A stretch of DNA of 64,000 nt from Aulostomus chinensis (Eukaryota; Chordata; Actinopteri; Syngnathiformes; Aulostomidae). The notes below the pieces were generated by a model. The model did no database searches. It worked only from the letters and a program-made list of their open reading frames with translations, and was not told the origin of the DNA. Position numbers and translations under genes: made by a program. The DNA is taken from assembly GCA_037954235.1 (NCBI GenBank), contig JBBMOA010000013.1:20768501-20832500 (forward strand), read 5' to 3'. Of the stretch, positions 11,379 to 25,531 are shown in pieces (position 1 is the stretch's first letter; each line of letters begins with the position of its first letter).

Positions 11379-13273
11379 CTGAAGTCAGGAGAGAAATATA
11401 AATCAGATCTCACAGCTAGAACAAGTAGTAACACTTACACATAGTGACATTTAATCAGTCGTTCCAACAGTCAGGTATCAGTTCAGCCCATCTGGAATCT
11501 TTTAATTTCCCTTTCACGTTGTGTACTTGTTCCCCCAGCGATTCGTCTGTCAGCAACTGTGACATGCAGGCAGCTTACACATAGTGGCACCCATTCATGA
11601 TTAAATCATCTTGTAAACAACATGCATAATTAAAACGTTTTAGTGAGTCACTGCCTCTGTCATTCCCACTGACAATGACCTAAAAGTCTCATCCAGACAA
11701 AAAAAAAAAGTGCATTTCGTCTTGTTCCAGCAGTAGAATGGTTGAGCTTTCCTGCGTAGAGCGACGCATGTGCGCACACTGGTAGGCTGTTTACACATTC
11801 ACTGCTCAAAGTGTGAATGTTCTCTGTGCTCAGTGAAAAGCTGCTATTTTTTTTGGGAGGCGGGCCGAAGAGCAGGATTTATGACATCACAAATACGAAG
11901 CTAATACAGGTCAAACACATGGGATGTGAAGCCTTGATTCACAACCATGACAATGACATTGTGTGGCCAGCAGTTCAAGGTTATGATTTGCAGCACCAAC
12001 GCAATTTCATATCATCTAAAACAACTAAAATATACAAGAAGAGTCTGCACTCTGTGGCTCCCTTTCTTGGCATCCACATTGGTGCGTCTGTAAGTGATGT
12101 TTCCAGGTATATACCCCTTTTCCGGATCCTTTTTAAAGCTGTTTTATCATCGGCTGGTCCAGCATCTGCCTTATAGTTTTTTTCTTTTAAATTACTGCAC
12201 TATTTTCATCAGATTTTCATGTGGATTATAATAAATTTCATCAATTTTTTCTTCTTCAAGAAAGACTATTTTCGTCTATTTTAACATCTGTAAAACATCG
12301 CCATCACACAGCTGAGTCTCACAACCAAAGATGGATTTATTTGCAGTATTGATTTGGACTGAAGCTGCGAGGACACGTGCACACCTACACACAAGCGCCA
12401 GCATCCCAGAGCCACATGTGCTTTTATGGTAGGTGAGCGCAAAACCCAGAATGGAGGTTTTTGAAATGTAAATGACATTGCCCTGCAGTATGTGCCACCA
12501 CATCACCTGAAGAGGATTTGGAGTTGACAATTATATGCTTCATGGGTGTTTATGCACCTGTCCCATCAGAAGCAGAGTTACCAGAAACAAATCCCTTACT
12601 AGAGATTATACACATGTTTTAATGTACTGGACATTCAACATAATCACTATGACATACTGGAGTGGCTGTACACGCTCGTCACAGAAGGTGTTAGTTTTTG
12701 CAATTGAAATCTAATACATTTAAAAAATAAAAGTAATGTCAAGTTATATTTGTTATGCATGAATTTGAAAATGTAAATGTGAAAATCCTACTAAAATGTT
12801 TTGACAGGAGCTCAAACCTGTGAAAGGAAGCTATTTCAAGATATAAAAATAGGACTTTATTCTGGAAAACCTCCAAAACGATGCTGTAAAAATGCATGAA
12901 TTAGTGTCTAGCTACTGTAGAGCAAAAATACATCAGTTCCTCTTAGGATTCCTTTCCCTGTATTTCTTCAGAATCCATCAGATGACACAATATTACATTT
13001 AATCAGATGAAAAACAGCCCTCTGGTACTTCTCAAATTTCCGATGACACTGTCAGTGTAAATGTGACAAATGTGAATCTCACTCATTTGCTCTCTGGGCC
13101 TTGTTTGGATCGACGGTGAGAACTGAGAATCTCTCAGAGCAAAATCAAGGGAATAACTGGAAATTTACTGTATAATGTTCAATAATCTTGATTCATACAG
13201 TGGTTAGGTCATACTCTAATACTGCTGAAACAATGAAAATCCAGAGTATTTCTGAAGATGAAGTGTAACTTAC

Positions 13274-13415
13274 TCTCCCACGAAAGTTCTTCCACAGGCG
13301 AAACAAAATCATTGACTTCCTTCCCGCAACGCAAAGTCGTAAAGGAGGGGGATGCTAGCACTCTATAGGCTATGGGCTCAGCCGGGGACTCGTGAATATC
13401 CCCACATATACACAC
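13274..13415 (-). CDS. possible alternative first coding exon of enox2
   Basis: On the minus strand an ATG at 13415 (G at -3) follows an in-frame TGA six codons upstream. It opens a 47-codon frame beginning MCICGDIHESPAEPIAYRVL and ending VSPVEELSWE. The frame reaches GGGAGA|GTAAGT, a good donor at 13274/13273, in phase 1. That is the phase needed to join the acceptor of the 11378-11223 exon, giving Glu-Asn-Phe-Asp-Pro in frame. The flanking 225 bp upstream is GC-richer than the intron and has a CRE-like TGACGTGG and a GC-box-like GGCGGG. This would produce an enox2 isoform lacking the two upstream exons. I do not recognise the peptide. Chance could produce all of this: phase agreement alone has odds of one in three. 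It could instead be a non-coding first exon or an unknown repeat. Confidence 0.3.
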
Positions 13416-13640
13416 ATTTCACCCTGGGCGACTCAAGCCCCCCTCTTCTGCATGAGTTCTGGGAGTGGTTTATGTCTCCAGAACCAGTCTGATCTACCGG
13501 TGCACGCCTCGGTCCCGCCTACAGCCTGACACCCGTTTGGCAACATAAACAATCCCAATGCGTTTCTCCACGTCACTTTTGTGGGTCATGGTTCAGCTCT
13601 CCTCCCAGACCTCCCTCCAGGAGAAAGCCCCAGTTCTCTT
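13416..13640 (-). promoter_or_regulatory. candidate internal promoter upstream of the possible alternative first exon
   Basis: This is a GC-richer island in an AT-rich intron. Reading the minus strand it contains TGACGTGG (13575-13568, CRE-like) and GGCGGG (13519-13514, GC-box-like); no clear TATA box is seen. It lies just upstream of the frame starting at 13415. The promoter role is inferred from composition and motifs only. Confidence 0.25.
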
Positions 13641-16080
13641 CATCAGGATATCAGATGAATCCAATTTTAATATATTCATTCTAGGACATCCCATTTGGAC
13701 AACTTTCTTGAATCCTTAAAACTTATTAGATGCTTCAGGATCTAATAAGGAGTACTACATATCCAGTTCTCGGGTATCATTAAACTAGGACAGGACTGAA
13801 AACGCCAAAGGTCTGATCTAATGAAAGTAAGAAGGTGAAAGCCAAAACTAGGAGATTGAGAGCATTGGAGAAAACACTGGGAAAAAAAAGTCTGTTTAAA
13901 TGTAAGTTTGGATGAATTTTTTGTTTTTAACTCAAAAATCTGATTGAAGTCATTTTAGCCTGGAAATTCCAATTAAATATCAATAATGTCAGTATCAATA
14001 CCTAATGTTCCATTTCAAATCAGACTATTCCTATCTTTAAATATCAATTAGTTTAAATTATTGTTCTCTGGTGTTAACTGTTAAGTGGAGATAAATACTT
14101 TTAATTCTACGCTGAAGAGAGGAGGGAGAAAATACAGAAATTAAAGGCTGGAAACAGGTCCCTAGACCCAGAGTGTAATAAATAGGTTATACTGATAAAA
14201 CCAGCTGAAAAAAATTAGAGTGCTAGAGGTTAGGAAAGCGAGGCAGAATATATTAAATTAGACAAATGGACATTAGTGAGGCTCACTTTGTCTATCGATG
14301 ACCTCAGCACTGGCCGCTAAACAAAGTGTCAAAATGAGAAGGAAGCTGGCGATAAGAAGGATCCTAAATGCCAGGTGACTGATGACTTCTTTAGCGAGGA
14401 AAATTGGAAGATAAGAGAGCAAATGGAAGATGGAGCTGTGGTACAATCGCTACTTGATTTCTAAACTCCACAGAAAAACGATTCATGCTGCTTCCCAAAC
14501 ACCGGAGTCCTAGCGCACTGAGAAGAAAGCTATTTTGGAACACTGGCAAAGAAACAGCCAAAGTAGATTAGAATTATCATCCAACACTGAAAAGAGATTA
14601 TAAATTGCAGAATTTCTCTCCACTGTCAGATAAAAAGTACAGACGGATCCTAATCAAATACAAATTCAGAGACGACAAGCTGGCGGTAAAAAAAAGGAAG
14701 ACAGAAACATGGGAAAGCTTAACAGGAACAGAAATAATGGTAACCGTCCAACAGGTGACGACAAGATTAACTTCCTCCTGCATTGTAAAAAAAAAATCAA
14801 AGAAATGAGGAACATTTCAGATTTCAAAGTGCTACGGACTCAAGAGGAAATAGTCATAAAAGAGGACAGGCAGTCAGATATGTACTGTATCAACACGCCA
14901 GAGTCTGAGGGGCGGTATATAAACTCTACTGTATGTATATATCTATCTAGATATTTATCACAAAGCATTTACCCACTGGTTGCTTTGGCAACATGGTGTT
15001 TAAACCTTCGAGCCAATAAAACCCTTTGCATTTAATCAAAAATGACTTAAGCTTCCCGAACACAAGACAGCTTTAGCAATCCTGACAGATTACAAAAAGA
15101 TTGCGAGTATTTTTCTTTCCAACTGAAAAACTGGGGAGCACTACACCACTTGTCGCGGCAGCTCAAGCCAGCTGCAGGTACCTTTTGGTAATGTAACATA
15201 CCGCAGCCAAGGCTAGGCTATGTGCGCTAATGCCTGGTGTGGCAGATATGATGGTAGAGAGATATCAACGACACAGACTGATGGTAGCTTTGCTCCACTG
15301 TTTTCATTGGCTCTTGATGGTAGAGATTTACAGCTGGGTTGGTCTCAGGTACACACGACCCCCTCTGCTCTGACACCCAAATGACTTCAGACTGGTGCAG
15401 ACCAGGATGCCATTGTGAATCTTGTATAAACTCCTGTCTAATAATCCTGAAGTGTGCTTGCAGCTTTAAACAGCACACAGGAGTCAATGTGGACATACAC
15501 GGTAAAATATCTTTAAAAATTAAATTCCAATTCATTTATCTGCCTAGACGGTGCTTCCCTGTTCCAGTGGTATAATTCGTCTACATTCTTGAGAGTTTTC
15601 ATGTTGTATATCAATGCAGAACAGCACACATGGAAAGAACATCTGCTTCCATCAGGTTATGGCTGATAAAATTTCAGTGCGGAGCCGCCCATGTTCCCTC
15701 TGGGCTGTGTGCTCTTGTGTATGAGTGCTGCATTTGTGCTTATGTATTTATCTGTCAATCAACAGCCCGGGACCTGAAGCCAGCACATAGCATAGCTGTG
15801 TGTAATCAAGGAGGTGATTTCATTCCTTCTCAGGAGTTCTTTCATCTCCATTTTCAACACTATACTGTAGCTCAAGGACATGCATTTCATTACCATCATA
15901 CTATTATTTCCTTCTTACTCTTGTGTATTTGGATAAAGGTGCATTTTCTTTTTTTCACTGTGAGTATTTATGGTGCTGAAAAGGATTTATCAATGTCGAT
16001 AGAAGATTTTTGTTTGTTCAGATGCAAATATCTACCCAGCCAATTATGGGTCAGAAAGACAACAATTTTAGATTAATTGA

Positions 16081-16228
16081 AGTTCAAACCAAGCATCAGA
16101 ATGGAGAAGAAACACTGAAGTGACTTTGAATGGGAGTCTTGTAGGTGCAAAACGGTCTGGTTTGAGTATTAAAGAAAAAGATGATGATGGGGATGGCAGA
16201 GGCCTGAGAAGAATAGCCGGACTAGTCA
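16081..16228 (+). mobile_element. Tc1-like transposon relic A (internally deleted)
   Basis: It opens AGTTCAAACCAAGCATCAGA and continues through GTGACTTTGAA and a CGGTCTGGTTTGAGTATT block. It then jumps to GCAGAGGCCTGAGAAGAATAG, the later part of the N-terminal DNA-binding coding region of a common fish Tc1-like transposase (recognised from memory). The jump indicates an internal deletion. No open frame remains. Confidence 0.6.
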
Positions 16229-16230
16229 AA

Positions 16231-16800
16231 AGTTCAAACCAAGCATCCGAGCGGGGAAGATTGATTTGACTTTGAAAGGAGCAAAGTTGTTGTTGCCAGG
16301 TGGACTGGTATATCAGAAATAGATGCTCTCCTGGGATTTTAAAGCATAACTGACTCTTGCGTGTACAGAGAAAGGCTAGAATAGTGTGCTGGGTCTTAGG
16401 GAGAAACGCTTTTCATGAGAGAGGTCAGAGGGATGTCCAGATGGGTTGGGACAGGTAGCGAGGCGACAGAAACCCAAACACTTTTAACATCCAGTCTGAA
16501 GGGGAGAAGCTCTACATCTAAAAATCAAAGCTTGAAGCTGATGAGGTACAGTTGTAGAAGATGGTGGCAGAAGTAGTAGAAGGTGACACTCACGCGAGTG
16601 AAGAAGGAAACTAAAGCAACCTTGACATGGATGCAATGCCTTTTCTGATGAGTCTTTTGTGCGGGACAATCCCAATGGCAGGGTCAGATGTTGCAAAAAA
16701 CAAGAAAGGATGATTGTATTCTTCCTGGTATCGACAAGTCCTTTATCAAGACAACCGCCACATCTTCTAAAATGGTAGATGTTCCTGGGCCTTTCAAGAA
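16231..16800 (+). pseudogene. Tc1-like transposase relic B, heavily degraded
   Basis: A second copy of the same start, AGTTCAAACCAAGCATCCGA, follows relic A after 2 bp. It can be followed through CTGCTCTCCTGGGATTTT-like sequence, a GTTTACAGAGAA-like block and GATGAGAGAGGTCAGAG. Further on come TCTGATGAGTCTTTTGTGCG and GCAGGGTCAGATGTTGCAA, which correspond to the central catalytic part of Tc1-like transposases (the SDES region). Numerous indels and stops are present. Ends are uncertain, and no terminal repeats or TA duplications could be placed. Confidence 0.6.
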
Positions 16801-19800
16801 GTTCATCAAGTGTATAAAACATTAGAGATTATGAAAAGACCTGTGAAATAATATGTGAGAAATTTTCTTGCTTTCTTTTTGTTTTAGGTATCAAGGTATC
16901 CTAGGAATGAAGTGAAGCATCAGAAGGCTGTGTGCTGGAGAAAAAGTGGGCCTCTCTGAGTCTGAGTAACCTCCACAGAGACATTTAGAGTGGACAAGGG
17001 TCCTCTTAAAGAACAATAGAACAATAAAAATAACCCTCCACCTACATATGACCACACATCTGTCGGATCCTTTCCTACGGGTCTTTTTTTCGCCCTAGTG
17101 ATGGAAAACTGACACTCTCAAACATCTCTACTCACATCTCCTCCTTGTACAGTAACATGCATGAATGATCATGTCCAGCCTAACACATAAAAGTTACCCA
17201 AGAAGGTAATTACACCCTTCCTTCTACCTCTTGTTCATCTCCATCGATTCTGTTTGATCTTAAACAATGTGTTTCCTGCAGGTTTGTTCAATGTAATTAC
17301 CTTTTGAGCTGCCTATCAATCAGAAAGTGCAGAGAAATAAAACAAAGCAATTGTGTGAAGCTCCAAGCTATAATGCTTTTCCTTCTCACTTCTCCACGTC
17401 TTTGTCCTCCCTGATTTCCAGGGTAAATGTCCCTTCTAGCAGTCTGCAGCAGGTAGCGGAGGGAAGAGGACACAGGCACTTGCTTTGAGGCATGCTGGAT
17501 AATATTCTCTAATGAGGCGAGTTCGCGATGGCACCTGGAACCCTACCAGTGGCTGAAATATGTTTCACTCAGTCTCTGCCAGGAGTTGCCCTTCTTTGCA
17601 TCTCTATATGAACATCTTAAGCATCATTTTCTATTTACAGTAACATTTTCTACAGCTTGCAACCAGCAGGAGAGAAATAAAAAAATCTCTCGATTCATCT
17701 CCTTTATCTCCTTATTCCTTTACATCTAAATAAGAATCTACTTGACCTTATGTTGCCTTTCAAAGTCTGTCTTCTTTATCTGAATCCTCCATACCAGAAT
17801 CTCCATAACAAGCTTAGCTTTTAACAATATCTACAATCCAATATATCTTCCATGGCTATGAATAACAGCCACAAATTCCCATTTCAGCACCCAAACATGT
17901 CTGAAGTGAGGAAGTCTCTGCCTCTCTCCTCTGTCCGCCTACTCACAGCCAAAACCTCTGGCGTCTCAGCACTCAGCAGAAAGGGACACCACATCCAGTA
18001 CGAGGATGGGAAAGAGCTTACGGCAAAGGAATGACTTTCAGCTAATGCATCTCCTCATGTTAACCCAGGTGAGCTAATGAGGGAGAAGACCCAAATTCAT
18101 ATCTGGGGCTCTTTTGCCCTCTAAATTAATTTGAGGACCACTGTTTGGATGATTGGATATGAGCCTTATCATATTTCACTGTGTGTTTGCATTCGGTTTA
18201 TTTATTTCTGAGCAGTTTTTCTCACATGAGCTGCAGACTATTTGGAGAATCAAGGCTGAACATTATCTGGAGCTGTTCAATTTAACAAAAGACATCAAAC
18301 AACACTGGAAATACTCCATTTTGTTTGGGTGGGGGATGGTGTCTCGGAAGAGTCTGCAGGAGCAACAACTTCACTCAAAAAGTACGCTTTAGTCACATAA
18401 CTGGTTTGTAATTTGGTCCCCAACAACCAAGTCTCTTGCCATTCCTCAAATTTGTCGTCTGGTTGTGGCCTTCACTGAGCCCCTGAATTTCATCTAGTGT
18501 CTTGCACCTTCCAGTTTATTTTTATTCCTTCCATTTAGCACCAGTCGCATGAAACACCAACACCCCCATTCAATCCATGGAATTCTCTGAATTGTTCTTC
18601 TAAATTCACACATGGGCTCAATGGCACATGACACAGATGATGAACTGAGGAGTCAGCAGGGGTCTGGGTGATGTCCAGGGCTTTTATCAAGGATGGAGGG
18701 AACAGGGACAATCAATTCAATCCATACTTAGAGCCTTACCGACCTACTCATATCGGATATTAGAAAAAAGTTGTCAATACTTCACTAAGCCTCAGAGTAA
18801 GGGAAAGGTTTTATGAGTAAAACGGTCTGACAATAAATACAAAAGCAGCTGTCCTTCGTGCTGTATAATATATACGTATACAGCCATATTCCTGCAACAC
18901 TGCAGTTCATCAACAGACATATAATCATCTACCTTTGGATCTAATACAGCCCTGTTCTGGCACTAAAAGCCTGATGTACGACGACTTGGACTTCTCTCGT
19001 ATAACCCTTGCAGCAAAAGTCAAGGTATGTTCATGATTGCAATGCAAAAGAGGCAGAAGTGCGCATAGTGGTGGAGGAAAGAGTGATAGTGGAGCCTGTT
19101 GGGAGGGGATGAGGACAAGTGAAATGCAGCAGACAAAAGGAGCGGTTGTTTATCCAGGGAACAGTCATCAGTCCCAGGAGCCTGCTTATCTATTCTTCAG
19201 GGTGTGTGTATTTGAGCATAAGTATGTGCATCTAAATTATTTCCGATTAACTTGCAAATACATTTGTGTGAAAAGGATAATAATTTCTTTCTGCTGCAGA
19301 GTCTTTGTGAGTCTGTGTCCAGCACCTTTTTGTTAGTCCCACACACATCCTGATTTCACCCAATGTGACTCAAGGCAAAGGGAAAGCTGCAAACGAGCCA
19401 ATTGAATCTATCACTCCTGTGAAAATAGACATCTATTTTTAATGAAGGAGTCAGTTATACATGTTTGAGAAGTGCTGTGTGGAGCGGGCTGTTGTGTGGG
19501 AAAAACACTTTCAAGGTCAAAAAAACATTAAAATGAGAGTTGGCTAACAGAGAAAACATAACTGCTTCTTCCTGGATGCCTCATCTCAGAAAGGTGGTTT
19601 GGAGTTTAAGGCTTTTACTACAGTAGGTTCCAAGGTAACTCTGAGGGGCTGCAATGATTTAAAAGATGTTGCAGGACAAAAGATAATACATTTCTGTTTG
19701 CAGAAAATAAATTTTCCAACTATTAACCGCTTCCTGTGGAATATTGCTGATGTGTTTGTCCAAAACTACATGATACGTCTAACAGAAACTAACATATGAG

Positions 19801-22800
19801 AGCAAGAAAAACCAAAACATCAGGCAACTGTGAGGAAATGCCCTGCATCAGTTCTCTGTAACGACAGTTTGTTAAATGAACCCCCATCCTACTCACTCTA
19901 CCGCTGTCAGGCCGAGTGGTGACAGCTGACAACAGCCTTATCATGACGGCAAGAATCCTCACGGTGAAACGCCGATGTCAAACAAATGGTAAGAATGATA
20001 ATAAACCCAAAGAGGTGATTCCAGTCAATTGTAGAATTTATTTCGATAATGTAGCCATAGAAATTTGCACAATGTTTCTTTCTGGTGCTGTAAGGTGCCC
20101 TACTAGCATTTCTCTATCAGAGAAAAATGTAATGTGGACAAAGGCCCTTTATTTGGAAGTGTGCTGAGGTTGTGATTTATAAGAGGATACTTCAATTTAA
20201 GGGTGCCCAAAAAAGGAGGTGAGGCACATCAGAGTAAGCTGTCCTGAGGAGATGTACATTACAATGATAAAACACATACTGCATTGTGAATAATAATAAT
20301 AACAATTATCATCAAAACTTTCTTGTCTGTGTTTGCAGATAAATATACGAGATGAATTCTACAGCCATCTATCCATCTGCTTCTACTTATTGTCTGGAAG
20401 TGATCGAGGGAACGCTGATGAAGGTTGGAGAAATATACGGTGAATGCTCCTGGAAGAGGATATGTTCTCTGGGTCAGATGTCAAAGATGTTGAAACCAGA
20501 TGTTCGTTCCTGCAGTTGCTGAAGTTTCTGTTCGGTTCTCACAGTTCCCTCTACGTACGTACATAAATAAGACTTTGTTATTGCCAACCACATGACAGTG
20601 CTTATCCGTCCCCTGTACACGAGACAGGGCTCACTTCTGGATGATTGAGGAGCGGTCCTTGAGACAGAGCTAGCCATTAGCTGGGATGCATGTGATGTTG
20701 TTACAGCTAACATCAACTTGCAACCAGACTTCCTTTAAAAATGGTTACAGAAGAATGCAAACAGAATTAGAATGGTATTTCAGAAATCAGGATCAATATC
20801 CACAATAACGCTGATTGCTGAATTCCATGGCTTCTAAAAGTTTCCATGACCACAGGAACTCTGTTTCTGATCTCAGAGCTCTTGCTTGTATACTATGAAC
20901 TAGAGGAGCGCCATCTTACTAATCAACAAGTTTCAAGGTCTTGATAAGCTTAAACAACTAATTTCCCAAGATACCAAGCAATAAAACAAATTATCTAAGG
21001 AATAATAATAATAAAACAACCTGTTTGATCCTAACAGCGTCAAACGTTTAGTCCAGTCAGCTGACTACAACTGCAACTACGATGAATATAGAACAATCAA
21101 CAGTCTGTTTTTCTCCAGAGATACGGTGGACCTCACACGCTGTCTGTCACATGGCTCTACTCCCCAGAGGTGTTTGGAATAGCTGACATCGTTCATGCCG
21201 CTGCGCACCCTACACCACCTCCCCTTCACCCTAAAAAGGAAAAGTTGAACACTTTGTCATTCCGTTGAGTTTGACAACTTTGTTACCAGGCGCAGCAACA
21301 CGAGGCTGATATTGTTTTTACCTGCCAGTGTGTAATCACTGCACAACGCGGATGTGGATAATTCTTGACACTGAAGTAATGAAAAATACAAATGCACTTC
21401 ATTTTGAATGCAGCATCGTGATTCACATTGAATTTTTTTTTTAGGTCCTATTTTTCCTTTTTTTCTATTTAATGTGATTAAATACATTTTGCTTAATTAA
21501 TGGGTCACAGCCAGTCGCTGCAGGAACAGCAAACACTCTTAATCAAGAGAGACGAAGCCATAATTCACTCAATACCTAACTAAAAGACAAAACAAATTAA
21601 TAGTTTTGTTTCTTTGCCCCTGCTTCGGGCTGGGCAATTAGTACCTCTTATCAAGTTCATTTTGCTTAAGTCAATTAATTTGATAAATATTTTGCACTAG
21701 GCATTACTTAAAATAACTTTTTTTTGTCAGAAAAAAAAAAGCATTACGTCATTTTCTTAATTTTTTCCAGTGTATATGACAATAAAATGAAAGAACAAAT
21801 CAGAAACATCCATAAAACATTTATGAATAATTCATTTGCATGTTGATAGCTCATATATTAATGGGGTTAGGGTTTAACTCATAATCCTCCGCCTGAAAAC
21901 ATACGGAACGGTAAATTAAAAACTGAAATCAAAAAACACCAATACCTTTCACAAAAAGACAATATCTCCCTCAATCTAAACACTTCACCAGTGAAAACAC
22001 ACACTCAACACTTCTCGTCTCAAACACTGCACGGTCCATCATCTAGTGAAGTGAAAACTCATAATTTTAGATGTACACCAGGCTTTGTAAGGCTGTATAT
22101 TATTGGCAGCTCTGACCACAGTGGTGTGTTTATCCAGCTGTCTGTCTGGATAAATTCACTTGGCCGGAGGCATGGGGAAAAAATAACTTCCAGGCTCACT
22201 GCGGATGAAATAGGGACAAAGTATAATGTGCAACAAAAGGAGTGGAGCACATCTACTCATGCTTTAATGAATAAAGCTGATACTAACACATAGAACCCCA
22301 CTTAGACCTTGATGCAGGGAACCTATAATCAATGCTACGTGTGTCCAGACACACCACAAAGGACAAAGAGGGAATCATCCCATGTTGCTTTGAGGTGAAA
22401 CAAAAAGGTGACAAAGATGATGTTCAGTCATGATGGCGAATCAATAGCTAATCCACCTGGATTACTTCAAAAGGCACAAGGTGCCCTGCTAGTAAGAGCA
22501 GCACAACAGTATATCAGCGTGACAACATGGGAAGGTGTTTGTGCCTCGTACTTTCTGACCTGGGACCACAAAGCTCGAACAAAAAATGTCTGTCTACTAA
22601 AGAGTTCTGCAGATGCCACTTTGGCTCAATACAGAATTGAACACATTGCTGGTTTTTATTGGACCGTTTCAGTACCAAGTACCCTCATAAGGGTTTTGGG
22701 AAAAAAGAGAGAGCCTACGTGGATCAATTCCCAGTTACATATCCCAGGGTCGAACAAGTAAAGTCATTTATAGCAACCAAAATAATTGTTGTTATTTTTA

Positions 22801-25105
22801 TCAACTGTCAAATGTTGAGTTGGCTGCACTAATAGCTGAGCTCAAATCAGCATTTCAGTGTGACTCAGTGCACTTCAGGTGCACAAAAGGAGTTTGTCAT
22901 CAGTTTCTGCAATGAGGCATGAATGAGATTGTGGGAAATTTCAACTGGTGAGGTGGTGAGAGGAAGGAAGGGGGAAAAAGGAAGGGAAGTACCAGCTGTT
23001 TTTCCAGGTGATCCATGAGGGGTGGAACAGCTGTCCTCTGCAACGTCTCTCCTCCCCCTTCATCTCTGCCTCCTCTCTTCTCCTCCCTTTTGAAACTGCT
23101 TCTGATACTTCATGTTTTACACCTGTTGAGGTTTAAAGGTCATGCAGACCCACGGTAAACCAACACAGAACAATTTAATTATTTTGCCTAATTAGAGCTC
23201 TTCTCAGAACTGTGTGGGTGTGTTCTTAATGTGGCTGACAGATATCTCTGTCATTCTCCTGTTATTGTGTTTCGCACCTGTTAGGGCAGAACAACTGACA
23301 CCTATCATCTGTATTTGCGCAGGGGATCCAGTGACCTGACAAAATTCTGGTATAGCTCCATCCATCTTCAATTATAATTACCAGACATCAGCAAGTTGAG
23401 ATCCCCACTGCATAGACATTGAATAAAACAACAGCTTTCTTCAGATCAGCATCTCTCAAGGTGTTTTCCTCCTTTCTGCATCTGTCCTGTTCATAATGTA
23501 CAATCCTGAAAAAAAGTGATGTTAAATGTTCTACTACTTCATTATGACTTGTTTATTTATTAAAAAAAAAAGACTTTGAAAGTGTTTCAGGAAGTTAGAT
23601 GAGGGTTGTTATCAGTCTACATGGGGCATTCAAGCTAGCACTCCGAGCTAGCATCTCGTTAATAGGCAAGAGACTGGGTGCTGCCAAATGCTGTAAAAAC
23701 CAGTACGAGGCTCAAAATATGCTGTACACATGTCGAAGGAATGCTCCAACTAGTATTGGCATATCCCATGTCTTAACTGGAAAAAAAAAATCTAAATTCA
23801 GAAAAAGGCCAAGTTCCCCAAATCCACCAGGAATCTGCTGTTGACACGACCCATATCACATTCAGAACTTCATCATTCTCATCAGGAATCATAATCGATC
23901 ATGTTCTGAATAGCAGCGCAATAAACCTACCAATTCGAGCTGAACGTAGACCTCTGGTGACATCATCTTGAGCTCTGATGTTATACAAACCAAAATGTCA
24001 AGTTAAGTAAATAATCTGATGATTAACTGATTATAAATTGAGTCTCTGGTCACAGGCCTAAATACAACTGTCTTGAGTTATCCAGTCAATATGAATGATT
24101 ATTCCCCACCTCTGTCCAATGTGACATGATCGCAGAGGGAATGGACTGTCTAAACAGCCAGAAAACATGTATGTGGCGTGTGTTACTTAAGGTCTCTGAC
24201 TCAGTGTTTCTTCCTGTTTCATAAACACAGAACCTAGCTTGTCTATGCACCTGGTTTGAATCATGTCTTTAGGCTAGAACTCTAAGGGTAGTTTCACTGA
24301 CGGTTCTCACAGCAGGGATTTGGAGTTTCCAAACACAGGTGCAGCTAATAACATCACTAATTACTGCATTCCATTTAGATGTGCCGGTTCCAGGGCTGTT
24401 GTGTTGTGCATGCTGGATTACAAACATTCCCTAATGATGCACTCAAATGGAACAGAGCCGTTGCTGATGTCATTTTTTACACCTGTGCTTTTCCTGCAAT
24501 GAAAAGTTAAAATGTTGCTGTTAAACAAAAAGGCCTTAAGGGGCGCGAATGAATTCCGAAACACAGAATCTCAACCAAGAACTTTTACATTTCACCTGTT
24601 TTGAAGGAACTTGTAAACTGTCTCTAAAATCTCTTACTTTTTAGAGCGCGTGCCATTTTGCAGTGGTGTTCGATGTACAGTGAGATTAATTATACCCGAT
24701 GTAGTTCACCCAAACGATCACACGGTGCCTTGGGAAAAGCAGTGTGCAGCCGCTGCTTACTAACCAAGCACTGTATCCCATCATGCATTGTGCTAGCTGG
24801 CAGAGGAGAGCGAGCCGTGGCAGACTCGGTCGGTTTGTATGGAAGTGGATGATGAAATGACACAACTTCTCACTTGATTACCTCAGTAAATACTTTCCTA
24901 AAGAGTTTATGGTGCTCATCTGTGCCACACAGCTTCCCCTTCTCTCACCCTTGGCAAAGGCCAAAATGAAAGTCACATGGTTTCAAAACCAGAGTCCACC
25001 GAAGACAGGGCGACGTCACAGGGAGGTTCGCTTCCTTCAAATCGAAGCTCTATATGTACTTCCAGCACTTTGTTTTTGTTTACTATGCTGGAAATATGCT
25101 CCATC

Positions 25106-25126
25106 TGTGTGTGTGTGTGTGTGTGT
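25106..25126. repeat. (GT)n microsatellite
   Basis: A pure GT tract of 21 bp. Confidence 0.95.
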
Positions 25127-25280
25127 ATACTTCCTTCAATATTTCTCAATCGGTGCATTTGGACTGTTCACCTCCAAGCATGTCTACACAAAAGCCAAGC
25201 ACATTTCAAATATGAAAGTGCATTTCAACTAAGAAGTGGGAAGTGATTTATAAAAGGCTTTGGGAAGGGCTTTCTACTAA

Positions 25281-25281
25281 G

Positions 25282-25309
<28 letters not shown>
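25281..25309. repeat. (GA)n microsatellite
   Basis: A pure GA tract of 29 bp. Confidence 0.95.
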
Positions 25310-25313
<4 letters not shown>

Positions 25314-25531
25314 ATATGGCAGAATGGCTCCTGAAAGACAGAAAGAGGAGTGGGTGCTCAACTTGATGGTAGATAGCACAGCAGTGACTATTAGGAAGGC
25401 AGATCAGAGCACAGTACTGAAGCCTTCTGCTAACCAAATGCTCCTTGAGGTTGTAATTAAGCTTGAAGAATATCCAAGTCAAAGAGGTTTGATAGGCATT
25501 AACTATATTTCTGGTACGCTGGAATCTGTGA

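Noticed and set aside
22408..22761. 117-codon plus-strand ORF
   Set aside because: No domain, signal or codon-use evidence; length is within chance expectation for a window this size.
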